Assembly (NCBI RefSeq): GCF_001411495.1
Contig: NZ_CP012983.1
Coordinates: 62,001 to 126,000, forward strand
Source: Burkholderia cepacia ATCC 25416
GTDB lineage: Bacteria > Pseudomonadota > Gammaproteobacteria > Burkholderiales > Burkholderiaceae
Direction: 5' to 3'
Length of the DNA: 64,000 nucleotides
The first letter of the stretch is position 1; each line of letters starts with the position of its first letter. Under the pieces are notes generated by a model. The model saw nothing but the letters and a program-made list of their open reading frames with translations, had not been told where the DNA came from and searched no databases. The position numbers and the translations under genes are program-made. Positions 41,189 through 49,784 of this stretch are shown here, in pieces.

Positions 41189-42997
41189 ATGGATCGTCGC
41201 CATTTCCTCAAGTCGTCGGCCTTTTTTACCATTGCGGCTGCCGCCGCTGCTGTCCCGTACGACGTTTCACCAGCGGGCCTGCCGGGCAGCACCGTGCGCA
41301 AAAAAACCAGTCAATTTCCGCAAGGTGTCGCAAGCGGCGATCCGCGCGATCGCTCCATCGTGTTCTGGACACGCTGCGTGCCGGTACCGAGAGGCGACCA
41401 GCACGATGCAAGAAGTGCCGCGCGCGCGGTACCGCTACGACTCGAAGTATCGACGCTGCCGGATTTCTCGACGCTCGTCGCCAGCGTACCGCTGAGGGCG
41501 CTGGCCATCTACGACTTCACCGTGCGCGCGAAGGTGACGGCGCTCTCGCCGAAGACGACCTACCACTACAGGTTCGTCGCCAGCGGCGACGTCAGCATGA
41601 CCGGTGTCGCGCGCACGGCACCGGAGGCCGGCGAGGCCAACGAACAGGTTCGCTTCGCGTGGCTCACCTGTCAGGACTGGAGCGTCAACCACTGGCAGGC
41701 GATGACGCTGATGGCCGCCGAACGCGATCTCGATTTCGTCGTGCACGTGGGTGACTATATCTATGAAACGGTCGGGACCTCTCCCCCCGGCCAGGCCGAG
41801 CCGGCACATTCTCCGCTGCATCTGCCCGACGGCAAGCGGCTCGCGGACGGCCGCGCGTATGCCGACACGCTCGAAGACTACCGGACGCTCTATCGCACCT
41901 ATCGTACCGATTCGCGCTTGCAGACACTGCACCAGCGCCTGCCGATGATCGCGATCTGGGACGACCACGAATTTTCCGACGATTGCTGGCAGGATCATCA
42001 GGTCTACACCAACGAGGAGCGACAGGAAACCCGGCGGCGGCGCAACGCCAGCCGCGCGTGGGCAGAGTACATGCCGGTGGATTGGGGCGACGTGCGCTTC
42101 GAGCCGGACAATCCGTCGTACACGAACATTCGCATCTACCGCGATTTTCGTTTCGGCATGCTGATGCATCTGGTGATGACGGACGAGCGGCTGTATCGCG
42201 ACGACCATGTCGTGAGCGAAGCGGCTATCGCGCGCGCGCACGGGCACGACCCGGTGCACGGTGACGACGCGGCCGGCTCGCGTTACTTCGTCAAGCAGGA
42301 TGGACTGCTACGCGACGAGGCGCGTCTTGCCCGGCAGTTGGGCCGCCCGCCGTCGCTGCTCGGTCCGGAACAGACGCAATGGTGGAAAGCCGCGATGAAG
42401 GACTCGCCGGCAACCTGGAAGGTATGGGGCAACGAGGTGATGTTGAACCGTCTGTGGTTCGTGATGCCGGGTGCACCCAAGACACCGGGAGCCCGCCTCG
42501 TGGTCGATTGCGACGCATGGGACGGTTATCCCGCGCACAAGCACGAACTGCTCGCCTACTTGAGGGAGCACGGGATCCATAACGTCGTCGCGATCACCGG
42601 AGACCTGCATGCATTTCAGTGCGGCATCGTGCGGGACGATCCCGATCCCGCGACGGGGGTGCCGGTCATCGTCGATTTCGTCTGCGCCGGCATCAGCAGC
42701 ATGTCCTTTTATTCCTACCTGAAGGCCGCATGGAACGGCACACCGCTCGCGTCCATCGCGGCGACGCCTGCCAGGCTCGACCGCTTCCTGATGGCGAACA
42801 ACCCCGATCTGTGCCACGCCGACCACGACGCACAGGGTTACGCGTCGGCCACGGTCACGCCGGACTCCTTTTCCGTCACGTTCAACAAGATGAAGCCGTT
42901 GAACCCGGACGGCGCCGCGCCCGCGGATGCACTGCTGGGTCGCACGCGATTGACCGTGCCCAGGGATTCGGTCGAGGTACGCGTCGAGCACATGTAG
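41189..42997 (+). CDS. phoD: PhoD-type alkaline phosphatase/phosphodiesterase, Tat-exported
   Basis: A 602-residue protein with a twin-arginine signal (MDRRHFLKSSAFF). The N-terminal PhoD domain has FPQGVASGDPRDRSIVFWTR. The metallophosphatase domain has HVGDYIYE, WDDHEFSDDCW and AITGDLHAF, the Fe/Ca-coordinating blocks. It releases phosphate from phosphomono- and diesters in the periplasm. The ATG at 41189 is preceded by GGAGG; the one at 41171 is weaker. No Pho box was identified by eye. Confidence 0.92.
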   Translation: MDRRHFLKSSAFFTIAAAAAAVPYDVSPAGLPGSTVRKKTSQFPQGVASGDPRDRSIVFWTRCVPVPRGDQHDARSAARAVPLRLEVSTLPDFSTLVASVPLRALAIYDFTVRAKVTALSPKTTYHYRFVASGDVSMTGVARTAPEAGEANEQVRFAWLTCQDWSVNHWQAMTLMAAERDLDFVVHVGDYIYETVGTSPPGQAEPAHSPLHLPDGKRLADGRAYADTLEDYRTLYRTYRTDSRLQTLHQRLPMIAIWDDHEFSDDCWQDHQVYTNEERQETRRRRNASRAWAEYMPVDWGDVRFEPDNPSYTNIRIYRDFRFGMLMHLVMTDERLYRDDHVVSEAAIARAHGHDPVHGDDAAGSRYFVKQDGLLRDEARLARQLGRPPSLLGPEQTQWWKAAMKDSPATWKVWGNEVMLNRLWFVMPGAPKTPGARLVVDCDAWDGYPAHKHELLAYLREHGIHNVVAITGDLHAFQCGIVRDDPDPATGVPVIVDFVCAGISSMSFYSYLKAAWNGTPLASIAATPARLDRFLMANNPDLCHADHDAQGYASATVTPDSFSVTFNKMKPLNPDGAAPADALLGRTRLTVPRDSVEVRVEHM

Positions 42998-43007
42998 GTT
43001 CCGACGC

Positions 43008-43026
43008 GCCGCCGTTTCCCGGCGGC
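43008..43026. terminator. Short hairpin after phoD
   Basis: GCCGCCG-TTTCC-CGGCGGC, perfect 7-bp arms 11 bp after the phoD stop, without a T-run. Weak terminator candidate. Confidence 0.4.
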
Positions 43027-43096
43027 ATTGCGCGTCTCCGAAAACTCGAGCAAGCGGCACTGTGCGGTCATGCACAGGGCCGTTCCGCGCGGCGCG

Positions 43097-43243
43097 TCAG
43101 TGGAAATGTCCGCCGAAAAGCCCGAGCAACCCTATGATGATCAGGTAAAGCGCAACGATGTAATTCAGCAGTCGCGGTACCACCAGAATGAGAATCCCGG
43201 CGATCAGCGAAACCAATGGGCTCCAGTTCGTGAATTCGTGCAT
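43097..43243 (-). CDS. DUF3096 small membrane protein
   Basis: A 48-residue protein (MHEFTNWSPLVSLIAGILIL...) with two hydrophobic segments joined by VPRLLNYIVA, the pattern of DUF3096. The ATG at 43243 has GGAGG seven bases upstream. Such tiny two-span proteins recur in Burkholderia stress regulons; function unknown. Longer upstream frames are rejected because the strong ribosome site lies here. Confidence 0.8.
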   Translation of the reverse strand: MHEFTNWSPLVSLIAGILILVVPRLLNYIVALYLIIIGLLGLFGGHFH

Positions 43244-44191
43244 GGCGCGGCCTCCTGACAGTGGATCGCGAAATCGGATATGCGTCGGTGCGACGTTGAT
43301 CCACGTATCGGAGCGATTTCCATGCCTGGCTCGACGCGTAACGTGTCGGGTCTTCGAATCGGCGGCCCACGCCGTCGTGCCCGTGCCGCAAGCCAATACC
43401 GGCGAACCGTCACGCGAGCAGCCGCAACGAGGTCGTCGCGCATCGTGCGTAGCAGGCGCTCGACCTCGAACGGCTCGGTGGTGTCGGCGGCGAAGTATAG
43501 TCGCGCGATCGTCGCGATCGGCAGGCCTTCGACCCGCGCGCCGCGCCCTGATTTCGGTGCGGCTGTCGGTGCGCGGCGGGAGGCAGCATCAGTTGCTGCG
43601 GGCGGTTCGATATCGGTCAGGCTGCCGCGGCTTGCGCCGCCTCACCGGCGCCGAATGTTTCCGCCCATTTCTCGTCGGAGACGGCGTCGAGCGTCGCGAT
43701 CGCGGCCGCGCGCGACGCGTCGATCGTCCGTGCCTCGATCTTTGGCACGTGGCGCCCGAGCAGCACGTCAGAGGCGATGTCGCACGGCGCGTTGTCAGGA
43801 CAAGCCCACGATGCCGTGCACGGCCCACGTCCGGCCGCGATGCGCGAGCGGGATGCCGATCACCGCGACGTCGCCGAAGCGCGTCGCGACCGCAAACACC
43901 ACGGCATTGACGTGGCCGGGTGCCGGCAGGGCCGGCGATTTCATGGCAGAGGAACGAGCCATGGATTCATGTCCTGTCGGGACGTGGCACGATGACGAAG
44001 GGCAGCGGCGGCTCGCCCCGCACCAGTGCGAAAAGCTCGCCGGCGCCGGCCTGATTGTCAATGAAGTCCTGCTGGTAGTGGCTGTCAACTCAAGGAGCCC
44101 GAAGGCCGACAGTGCTCGAAGAGATACTCTGTGCGACCAAATCGAGCGGCGCGTAGATCGATTCACGGCGTCGAGGAAAGCCATTCCCGCG
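43244..44191 (-). other. Decayed region with minus-strand gene remnants
   Basis: No intact gene over about 950 bp. The minus strand holds coding-like pieces in different frames. One reads DSHYQQDFIDNQAGAGELFA and ends GEPPLPFVIVPRPDRT (around 43970-44085). Another ends AVIGIPLAHRGRTWAVHGI (around 43800-43950). A third reads SDVLLGRHVPKIEARTIDAS and ends ATLDAVSDEKWAETFGAGEA (around 43620-43800). High GC3 in these pieces suggests a former operon broken by shifts and stops. Families not identified. Confidence 0.4.
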
Positions 44192-44758
44192 TTATCTGCA
44201 CAGCGCATCCCGAGCAGCCTCGAGTATTTCTTCCGACAGCGCCTCGTTATCCACCACGCGCGACATCATCAGCGCACCGATCATGGCTGACGCGGCCGCC
44301 AGCGACTTGCCACGCTTGCTTGCTTCCGTGCCCCCCAACTGTGCCTCGATGAGACCTACGAGACGGAGAAACCCGTCCGTCGCGACTTGCCGTGTGCGCG
44401 AATCGGCTCTCGCCATATCTCCACCCAGCGCCGCAAACGGGCAGCCTATCGACATATTGTCGCGATGCGCGACCGACAGGTAACGCTCCGCAATCTCCCG
44501 GCGCGCCTCACGAGGCGGTTTCCCCTGCACGAACGACTCGAGCGTTCCGTACAGCGTCGCACTGGCAACATCGCATGCTTCCGCCACGAGATGGTCCTTC
44601 GACTCGAAGTGCCGATAGAACCCGCCCGGGGTCAAGCCGGCAGCCGACATGATGTCGGCAATCCCCGCACCTACCACCCCCTTCTCGCGAAACTCCCTTG
44701 CAGCGGTTTCCACGATCCGCTTGCGGGTCTCGCTTGCCTCTTCCCTCGACTTTCTCAT
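44192..44758 (-). CDS. TetR-family repressor
   Basis: A 188-residue TetR protein: N-terminal HTH (TRKRIVETAAREFREKGVVG, IADIMSAAGLTPGGFYRHFESKD) and a C-terminal ligand domain with MSIGCPFAALGGDMARAD, as in the AcnR/NemR-like branch. Divergent from the epoxide hydrolase-MATE-thiolase operon, with a perfect inverted repeat at 44805-44826 in the shared promoter. It probably represses both directions until an inducing compound binds. Confidence 0.92.
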   Translation of the reverse strand: MRKSREEASETRKRIVETAAREFREKGVVGAGIADIMSAAGLTPGGFYRHFESKDHLVAEACDVASATLYGTLESFVQGKPPREARREIAERYLSVAHRDNMSIGCPFAALGGDMARADSRTRQVATDGFLRLVGLIEAQLGGTEASKRGKSLAAASAMIGALMMSRVVDNEALSEEILEAARDALCR

Positions 44759-44804
44759 ATCGATCTTGCGCCTGAGCGCTCCGTGTAAAACTTCCCGTTG
44801 ACAC

Positions 44805-44826
44805 TTAGAGTGTATTCATACTCTAA
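44805..44826. promoter_or_regulatory. TetR operator over divergent promoter
   Basis: TTAGAGT-N8-ACTCTAA, perfect 7-bp arms, with an inner GTAT-TC-ATAC palindrome. A TTGACA at 44798-44803 abuts it, so a bound repressor would cover the -35/-10 spacer of the plus-strand promoter. Centre is about 52 bp from the plus-strand start. Confidence 0.75.
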
Positions 44827-44867
44827 TTGGATGTCGACCATACTCTTATTTACCCAAGGGGGCGGAA

Positions 44868-45845
44868 GTGGGACAGGACTGGAAACATGGATACGTCCAT
44901 ACCAACGGCATTCGCATGCACTATGTGGAGCAGGGATCCGGGCCGCTGATCCTGCTCTGTCACGGGTGGCCTGAATCGTGGTTTTCGTGGCGCCATCAGA
45001 TCGCGCCATTGGCGCGGGCCGGGTACAGGGTTGTCGCAATGGATCAGCGAGGCTACGCCGACACCGATGCACCGCAAGCAATCGACGCATACAACGTCCT
45101 GAATCTCGTTGCAGACCTGGTCGGCCTGGTTCATGCGTTGGGGGAAGAACACGCGATTCTCGTCGGGCACGATTGGGGATCCATGGTCGCAGCGTCCGCC
45201 GCACTGCTTCGTCCCGACATGTTCCGCAAACTGGCTTTGCTGAGCGTGCCGTACCTGCCACGCCAGACACTGCGGCCGGCCGTCCGCTTTCAATTGCTCA
45301 CGCAGGAGCAGCATTTCTATCAACAGTATTTTCAGGAACCGGGGCGGATCGAGCGTGAGCTCGACGCCGACGTTCGCCGCGCTTTGCTGGGCATTCTGTA
45401 TTCGGCCTCGGGGCAGGCTCGTTCGAGTGAAAAACACCGCCATTCCAGCTTCGTCCGTTTCGACAAGGCCAGTCGTCTTGTCGACAGTCTCGTGTTCCCC
45501 GACGAGCAACTCGCCTGGCTGACGACGGAGGAACTCGACTACTTCACGGCTCAGTTCAAGGTGTCGGGTTTCCGGGGCGGCATCAACTGGTATCGGAACT
45601 TCGATCGGAACTGGGAGCTGACGCCGTTCCTGGACGGCGCGCGCATCCTCCAGCCCACGGTCTTCATCGCCGGTGAACTGGATGGCGTGCTGAAGATGGC
45701 GAAGGATGAATACGAGACGCTCGAACTTAACGTGCCCAACCTGAAGGGAAAGCACCTGATTGCCGGAATCGGTCATTACGCGCAGCAAGAAGCGCCGGAC
45801 GCAGTCAATCAGCTGCTGCTGTCGTTCCTGTCCGACCGGGGATAG
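44868..45845 (+). CDS. Epoxide hydrolase-like alpha/beta hydrolase
   Basis: A 325-residue alpha/beta hydrolase starting at GTG. HGWPESWFSW is the oxyanion-hole HGxP motif of epoxide hydrolases; the nucleophile is D102 in GHDWGS and the catalytic His is in GIGHYAQQEAP. The cap region holds Tyr candidates for epoxide activation (FQLLTQEQHFYQQYFQEPG). It opens rings of epoxides to diols. First gene of a TetR-controlled operon with an efflux pump and a thiolase, suggesting xenobiotic or plant-metabolite handling. Confidence 0.88.
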   Translation: MGQDWKHGYVHTNGIRMHYVEQGSGPLILLCHGWPESWFSWRHQIAPLARAGYRVVAMDQRGYADTDAPQAIDAYNVLNLVADLVGLVHALGEEHAILVGHDWGSMVAASAALLRPDMFRKLALLSVPYLPRQTLRPAVRFQLLTQEQHFYQQYFQEPGRIERELDADVRRALLGILYSASGQARSSEKHRHSSFVRFDKASRLVDSLVFPDEQLAWLTTEELDYFTAQFKVSGFRGGINWYRNFDRNWELTPFLDGARILQPTVFIAGELDGVLKMAKDEYETLELNVPNLKGKHLIAGIGHYAQQEAPDAVNQLLLSFLSDRG

Positions 45846-45856
45846 GGACGAAGCAT

Positions 45857-47236
45857 ATGGATCAGACTTCAAACAAGCCCGATGCCGGCGCGCTACGTCG
45901 CGCCCGCATTCTGGGCGGCCCCCTGTTTCGAACGCTGCTATCGCTCGGGGTGACCACCATGGCCGTATTGATCGCCCAGACATTCGTCGGCGTGCTGGAG
46001 ACGTGGTACGTGAGTTTTCTCGGTACCGATTCGTTGGTCGGCGTGTCGCTTGTCTTCCCGATCTCGATGTTGATGACGATGATGTCCAACGGCGGCATCG
46101 GAGGTGGCGTTGCGTCCGCCGTGGCTCGAGCAATTGGCGGCGGCAAACGGCGCGATGCCGACGCGCTCGTCCTGCATGCGGTTGTCGTGGCCGTGGCACT
46201 CGGCTGCCTTTTCACGATATTGGCGTGGTGCTACGGTCCCGAGTTGTATGCCGCACTCGGCGGCCGGGGGCCGGGACTCGCCGCGGCGGTGACCTATTCA
46301 AACTACGTATTCGCCGGCGCCATACCAGTCTGGATCGTCAACTTGCTGTGCGCAGCCCTGCGAGGTAGCGGGAACGTCAAGATTCCCGCGATCACGACCT
46401 TCGCCGGTGCGCTGGTGCTGATTCCGCTTTCGCCTTTGCTGATTTTCGGCATAGGCCCCGTACCCGGCCTGGGCATTGCCGGTGCGGGTATTGCCGTCTC
46501 CCTCTATTACAGCATCGCCGCCGTCGCGCTCCTGATCTACATGGCCAGGGGGCACGCCGGATTGGTCCTGACACGCACGCCGCTGAATCTGCGATTCTTT
46601 TCGGACATTCTTCGGGTTGGTGCGCTCTCGTCGATAGGCGCACTGCAACTGAATCTGATGGTCGTATTGCTGACCGCGGTGGTCGGGCGTTTTGGCCAGG
46701 CTGCGCTGGCCGGCTACGGCATCGCCTCACGACTCGACTACGTCTTGATACCGCTGCTGTTCGGTCTAGGTACCGCCGTGCTGACCGTCGTCGGGACATG
46801 CATGGGAGCCGGCGACATCGCGCGGGCCAGACGAGCTACATGGCTCGGCATTGCGATGGGAGCCGGCTTCACGCAGATCATCGGGTTGGTCGTCGCCATC
46901 CATCCCCCCGTCTGGCTGGGCCTGTTCACGCATGACACGGCCACGACACACTTCGGGGGCCTCTATTTGAGGACCATCGCGCCACTCTACGGTCTGGTCG
47001 GTGTGTCTTTCATCCTCTCGTTTGCGGCCCAGGGTATCGGCCGTCCTTTCTGGACAATCCTGGGTGGAACGGCTCGCTTGTTCATTGCGGCCGGTGGTGG
47101 ATGGCTGGCCGTCAATCAGCTGGGGGGCGGCATGGGCACGCTGTCCGCCTTCGTCGCGGCGGGGACGATCGGTTCAGCGCTGGTATGCGCGGCCACGATG
47201 GTGCCCAAACGTATCTGGACTCGGGTCGAGGTGTGA
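45857..47236 (+). CDS. MATE-family efflux transporter
   Basis: A 459-residue protein with about 12 membrane spans in two pseudo-symmetric halves. MATE signatures: LGVTTMAVLIAQTFVGVLET, SNGGIGGGVASAVARAIGGG, and FGQAALAGYGIASRLDYVLIP in the second half. It probably exports organic cations or drugs using H+ or Na+. It lies 11 bp after the hydrolase gene. Confidence 0.9.
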   Translation: MDQTSNKPDAGALRRARILGGPLFRTLLSLGVTTMAVLIAQTFVGVLETWYVSFLGTDSLVGVSLVFPISMLMTMMSNGGIGGGVASAVARAIGGGKRRDADALVLHAVVVAVALGCLFTILAWCYGPELYAALGGRGPGLAAAVTYSNYVFAGAIPVWIVNLLCAALRGSGNVKIPAITTFAGALVLIPLSPLLIFGIGPVPGLGIAGAGIAVSLYYSIAAVALLIYMARGHAGLVLTRTPLNLRFFSDILRVGALSSIGALQLNLMVVLLTAVVGRFGQAALAGYGIASRLDYVLIPLLFGLGTAVLTVVGTCMGAGDIARARRATWLGIAMGAGFTQIIGLVVAIHPPVWLGLFTHDTATTHFGGLYLRTIAPLYGLVGVSFILSFAAQGIGRPFWTILGGTARLFIAAGGGWLAVNQLGGGMGTLSAFVAAGTIGSALVCAATMVPKRIWTRVEV

Positions 47237-47290
47237 CGGATCGCGCAACGACCCGCCGTTATCGATCGGCTATATCTGGAGAATGGTGAA

Positions 47291-48451
47291 ATGAATCGTA
47301 CCGTCATCGCTGGTTATGTGCGCACGCCTTTCGCATTTGCACGCAAGGGGCCCTTTCATGCAACGCGGCCGGATGATCTCGCCGCCGTCGCACTTGCCGA
47401 ACTGGTCCGACGCAGCGGAATCGATCCGCACCTGATCGAGGATGTACTGATGGGGTGCGCCTATCCCGAGGGCGCTCAGGGCGACAACGTCGCACGTATC
47501 GCATCGCTGCTCGCGGGACTGCCCGTTCAAATCGGTGCCGCGACGGTCAATCGCTTTTGCGGCTCGTCGATGTATGCCATCCACATGGCGGCCGGACAGA
47601 TAGCCATCGGTGCCGGCGAAGCATTCATCGCGGCCGGTGTCGAGAGCATGACGATGGTGCCGCAAGGCGGCTTGTCGGCATCTCCGAATCCGCGTTTCGC
47701 GTCGAGAGAACATCCCGATGCGGACATTCCGACCCAGGCGTACACGCCAATGGGCATCACTGCCGAAAACGTGGCGGCACGCTGGGCTATTTCGCGTGAG
47801 CAACAAGACGCGTTCGCCGTCGAGTCTCAGCGCAAGGCTTCGCGTGCGCAAGCCGAAGGTCGTCTGGACGATGAGCTCGTGCCGGTTATCACGCCCGATG
47901 GCACCGTGGTCGATCGCGATCTTTGTCTGCGTCCGCAGACTTCGCTCGAAGGGCTCGCCGCGCTGAAACCTGCGTTCGGGGAAGGCGGTACTGTAACGGC
48001 TGGTACTGCCTCGCCTTTGACGGATGGTGCCGTTGCCGTACTCGTCACGTCGGAAGCATTCGCACGACAGCATGGGCTCGACATGCTCGCCCGTGTACGG
48101 TCGACTGCAATTGCGGGCCTTGAACCCGAAATCATGGGAATGGGGCCGGTACACGCGACCCGCAAGGCACTTGCGCGTGCCGGCTTGCGCATCGAGGACA
48201 TGGATGTGATCGAAATCAACGAAGCCTTTGCCTCGCAAGCGATCGCATGCATGCGCGAGCTCGGCATCCATCCCGATCGAACCAATATCGACGGCGGAGC
48301 AATCGCGCTTGGCCATCCGCTCGGCGCGACAGGCGCACGGATCACGGCCAAGGCGGCGACGCTACTGCGCCGTGTCAATGGTCGTTACGCGCTTGCCACG
48401 CAGTGTATCGGTGGCGGACAAGGGATCGCGACTGTTCTCGAAGCGTTGTAG
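47291..48451 (+). CDS. Thiolase (acetyl-CoA C-acyltransferase)
   Basis: A 386-residue thiolase with nucleophilic C90 in NRFCGSSM, the second active-site block EINEAFASQ, GHPLGATGARI (His) and CIGGGQG (second Cys). Such enzymes either cleave 3-ketoacyl-CoA or condense acetyl-CoA. As third gene of the hydrolase-MATE operon it may perform the last step of degrading a ring-opened substrate; that link is inferred. The stop lies 50 bp from the left end of an IS remnant. Confidence 0.93.
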   Translation: MNRTVIAGYVRTPFAFARKGPFHATRPDDLAAVALAELVRRSGIDPHLIEDVLMGCAYPEGAQGDNVARIASLLAGLPVQIGAATVNRFCGSSMYAIHMAAGQIAIGAGEAFIAAGVESMTMVPQGGLSASPNPRFASREHPDADIPTQAYTPMGITAENVAARWAISREQQDAFAVESQRKASRAQAEGRLDDELVPVITPDGTVVDRDLCLRPQTSLEGLAALKPAFGEGGTVTAGTASPLTDGAVAVLVTSEAFARQHGLDMLARVRSTAIAGLEPEIMGMGPVHATRKALARAGLRIEDMDVIEINEAFASQAIACMRELGIHPDRTNIDGGAIALGHPLGATGARITAKAATLLRRVNGRYALATQCIGGGQGIATVLEAL

Positions 48452-48500
48452 TCAGTGCACGGAGGCTCGGCCGAAGAAATCATTGGGAAGGTGGAAACCG

Positions 48501-48909
48501 TGACCTGCGGCGGAATTTCGTAGCCAATCAGGCAGTGAGTCTCGTGTCGATATTATCGGAATCCAGCCAGCCTCGACGGACCATGGCGGGAGGTTGATAG
48601 CGATGCGCGCTACGGGGCCGGCGCTTGTTGTAGAACTGCCGCCAGCGTTCAATGTGCACCTTCGCCTCGGCGCGACTGCGGAGCCATTCCCGGTTCAGCA
48701 ATTCGTCACGCAGCTTGCCATTGAAGCTCTCGAAGAACCCGTTTTGCCACGGACTGCCAGGCTCGACGAAGGCTGGACCGATCGCAGCGTCTCGCAACCA
48801 GCTGCATGATTTTGGCAGCGGTAAATCCGGCGCCGTTGTCAGACCGAACGAGCGCGGGCTTGCCGTACAGCCGCATCAGTCGCGATAGCGTCAGGATCAC
48901 GGCCGCTGG
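48501..48909 (-). mobile_element. IS3-family transposase remnant, frameshifted and truncated
   Basis: Minus-strand frames encode the C-terminal half of an IS3-type OrfB integrase: LMRLYGKPALVRSDNGAGFT (DDE second Asp) in one frame. FVEPGSPWQNGFFESFNGKL (third acidic residue) and YNKRRPRSAHRYQPPAM follow in another, from about 48797 to the stop at 48528. The shift lies near 48790-48800. The possible outer end starts TGACCTGC at 48501. The upstream part of OrfB, OrfA and the other terminal repeat are missing; the copy is inactive. Confidence 0.8.
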
Positions 48910-49140
48910 TGGCCGCTCGTGTTCTGCACGACGATGCCGGAGCGGGCCGCATGGCAGTACCTGCTCGTGCCGTTGCGTGCGGGCCGCGTACTGAGCCACT
49001 TCGCGTCGGTGCTGCGCGGCATTCACCGATTGCGGTCATGGAGCATGGTCGAGGTGCTGATGCTCGGCGTGCTCATCACGATCGTCAAACTGAGGAGCCT
49101 CGCACACGTACTCGCCTGGCCTACCATCGGACCCGCGTCA
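48910..49140 (+). pseudogene. PqiA-like membrane protein fragment
   Basis: A plus-strand piece reading VFCTTMPERAAWQYLLVPLR and then SWSMVEVLMLGVLITIVKLR, the conserved membrane segment of PqiA-type proteins (W-S-M-x-E-V-x-x-L-G-V-L-x-x-x-V-K-L). Both ends are missing; the IS remnant abuts its 5' end. The original gene was probably cut by the IS and later deletions. Confidence 0.55.
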
Positions 49141-49199
49141 CGGCAGAGCGTCGCGAGCGCATGCGTGCCCGGCTGATCGAAAGTCGCCGATCAACGACT

Positions 49200-49784
49200 G
49201 ACGGGGGGTGACCGCGCGGACGCGAAAGATAGCGAGGTTGAAAAACTATTTATAAAAATTATCGCGTATCGAGAGTGCGCTATGAAATTAAAATATGTAG
49301 AACAATGTTCGCGAATGCGGGCTATGCGTAGCGCCCTCGGTACCAAGTTACGACGTGCTGCACGTTACGAAAAGCCGATCAAACATTTCAAGCACGGCGA
49401 ACGAATTATTCTGATTGCTGACTCAACGTCTATTTGACATTCAATGAATTAGGTCGCGACGTGGCCCCGGCTTGAGCACACAGCCCCCCCGCTGTCCTTG
49501 CCACTCCCACCATCCAGCACGTGAAAGAAATTTAACAATCGCTGACGGTCGCCCCACGCTAGAACGCGCAATTGTGACTACTTGTATTACCATACGAGCG
49601 CAAAATGACTTTCTAGTCGAAGCGATTGATAAAAGACCCGCGCGCGGTGCTTCTAATTAGCGACGGATCTGTATGGTTAATGAAAGAATAATCAATTGCG
49701 ACGACACCGATTCTTACAAATTCAAATGCAGCTCTGAGAGGGCAATAATCGCTGCATTTATCTACCATCAGACGGGGTATCCGC
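49200..49784. other. AT-rich gap before vgrG, no gene seen
   Basis: About 580 bp clearly poorer in GC than the surroundings (A/T runs near 49235-49300 and 49660-49780). No ORF with a family resemblance. It probably holds the vgrG promoter and marks the foreign edge of the secretion island. Confidence 0.6.

Noticed and set aside
43280..44290. 336-residue plus-strand frame
   Set aside because: Crosses a decayed region and the TetR gene antisense, with no ribosome site or motif.
49200..49784. Origin of replication or attachment site in the AT-rich gap
   Set aside because: No iterons, DnaA-box cluster, tRNA gene or direct repeat pair could be made out.
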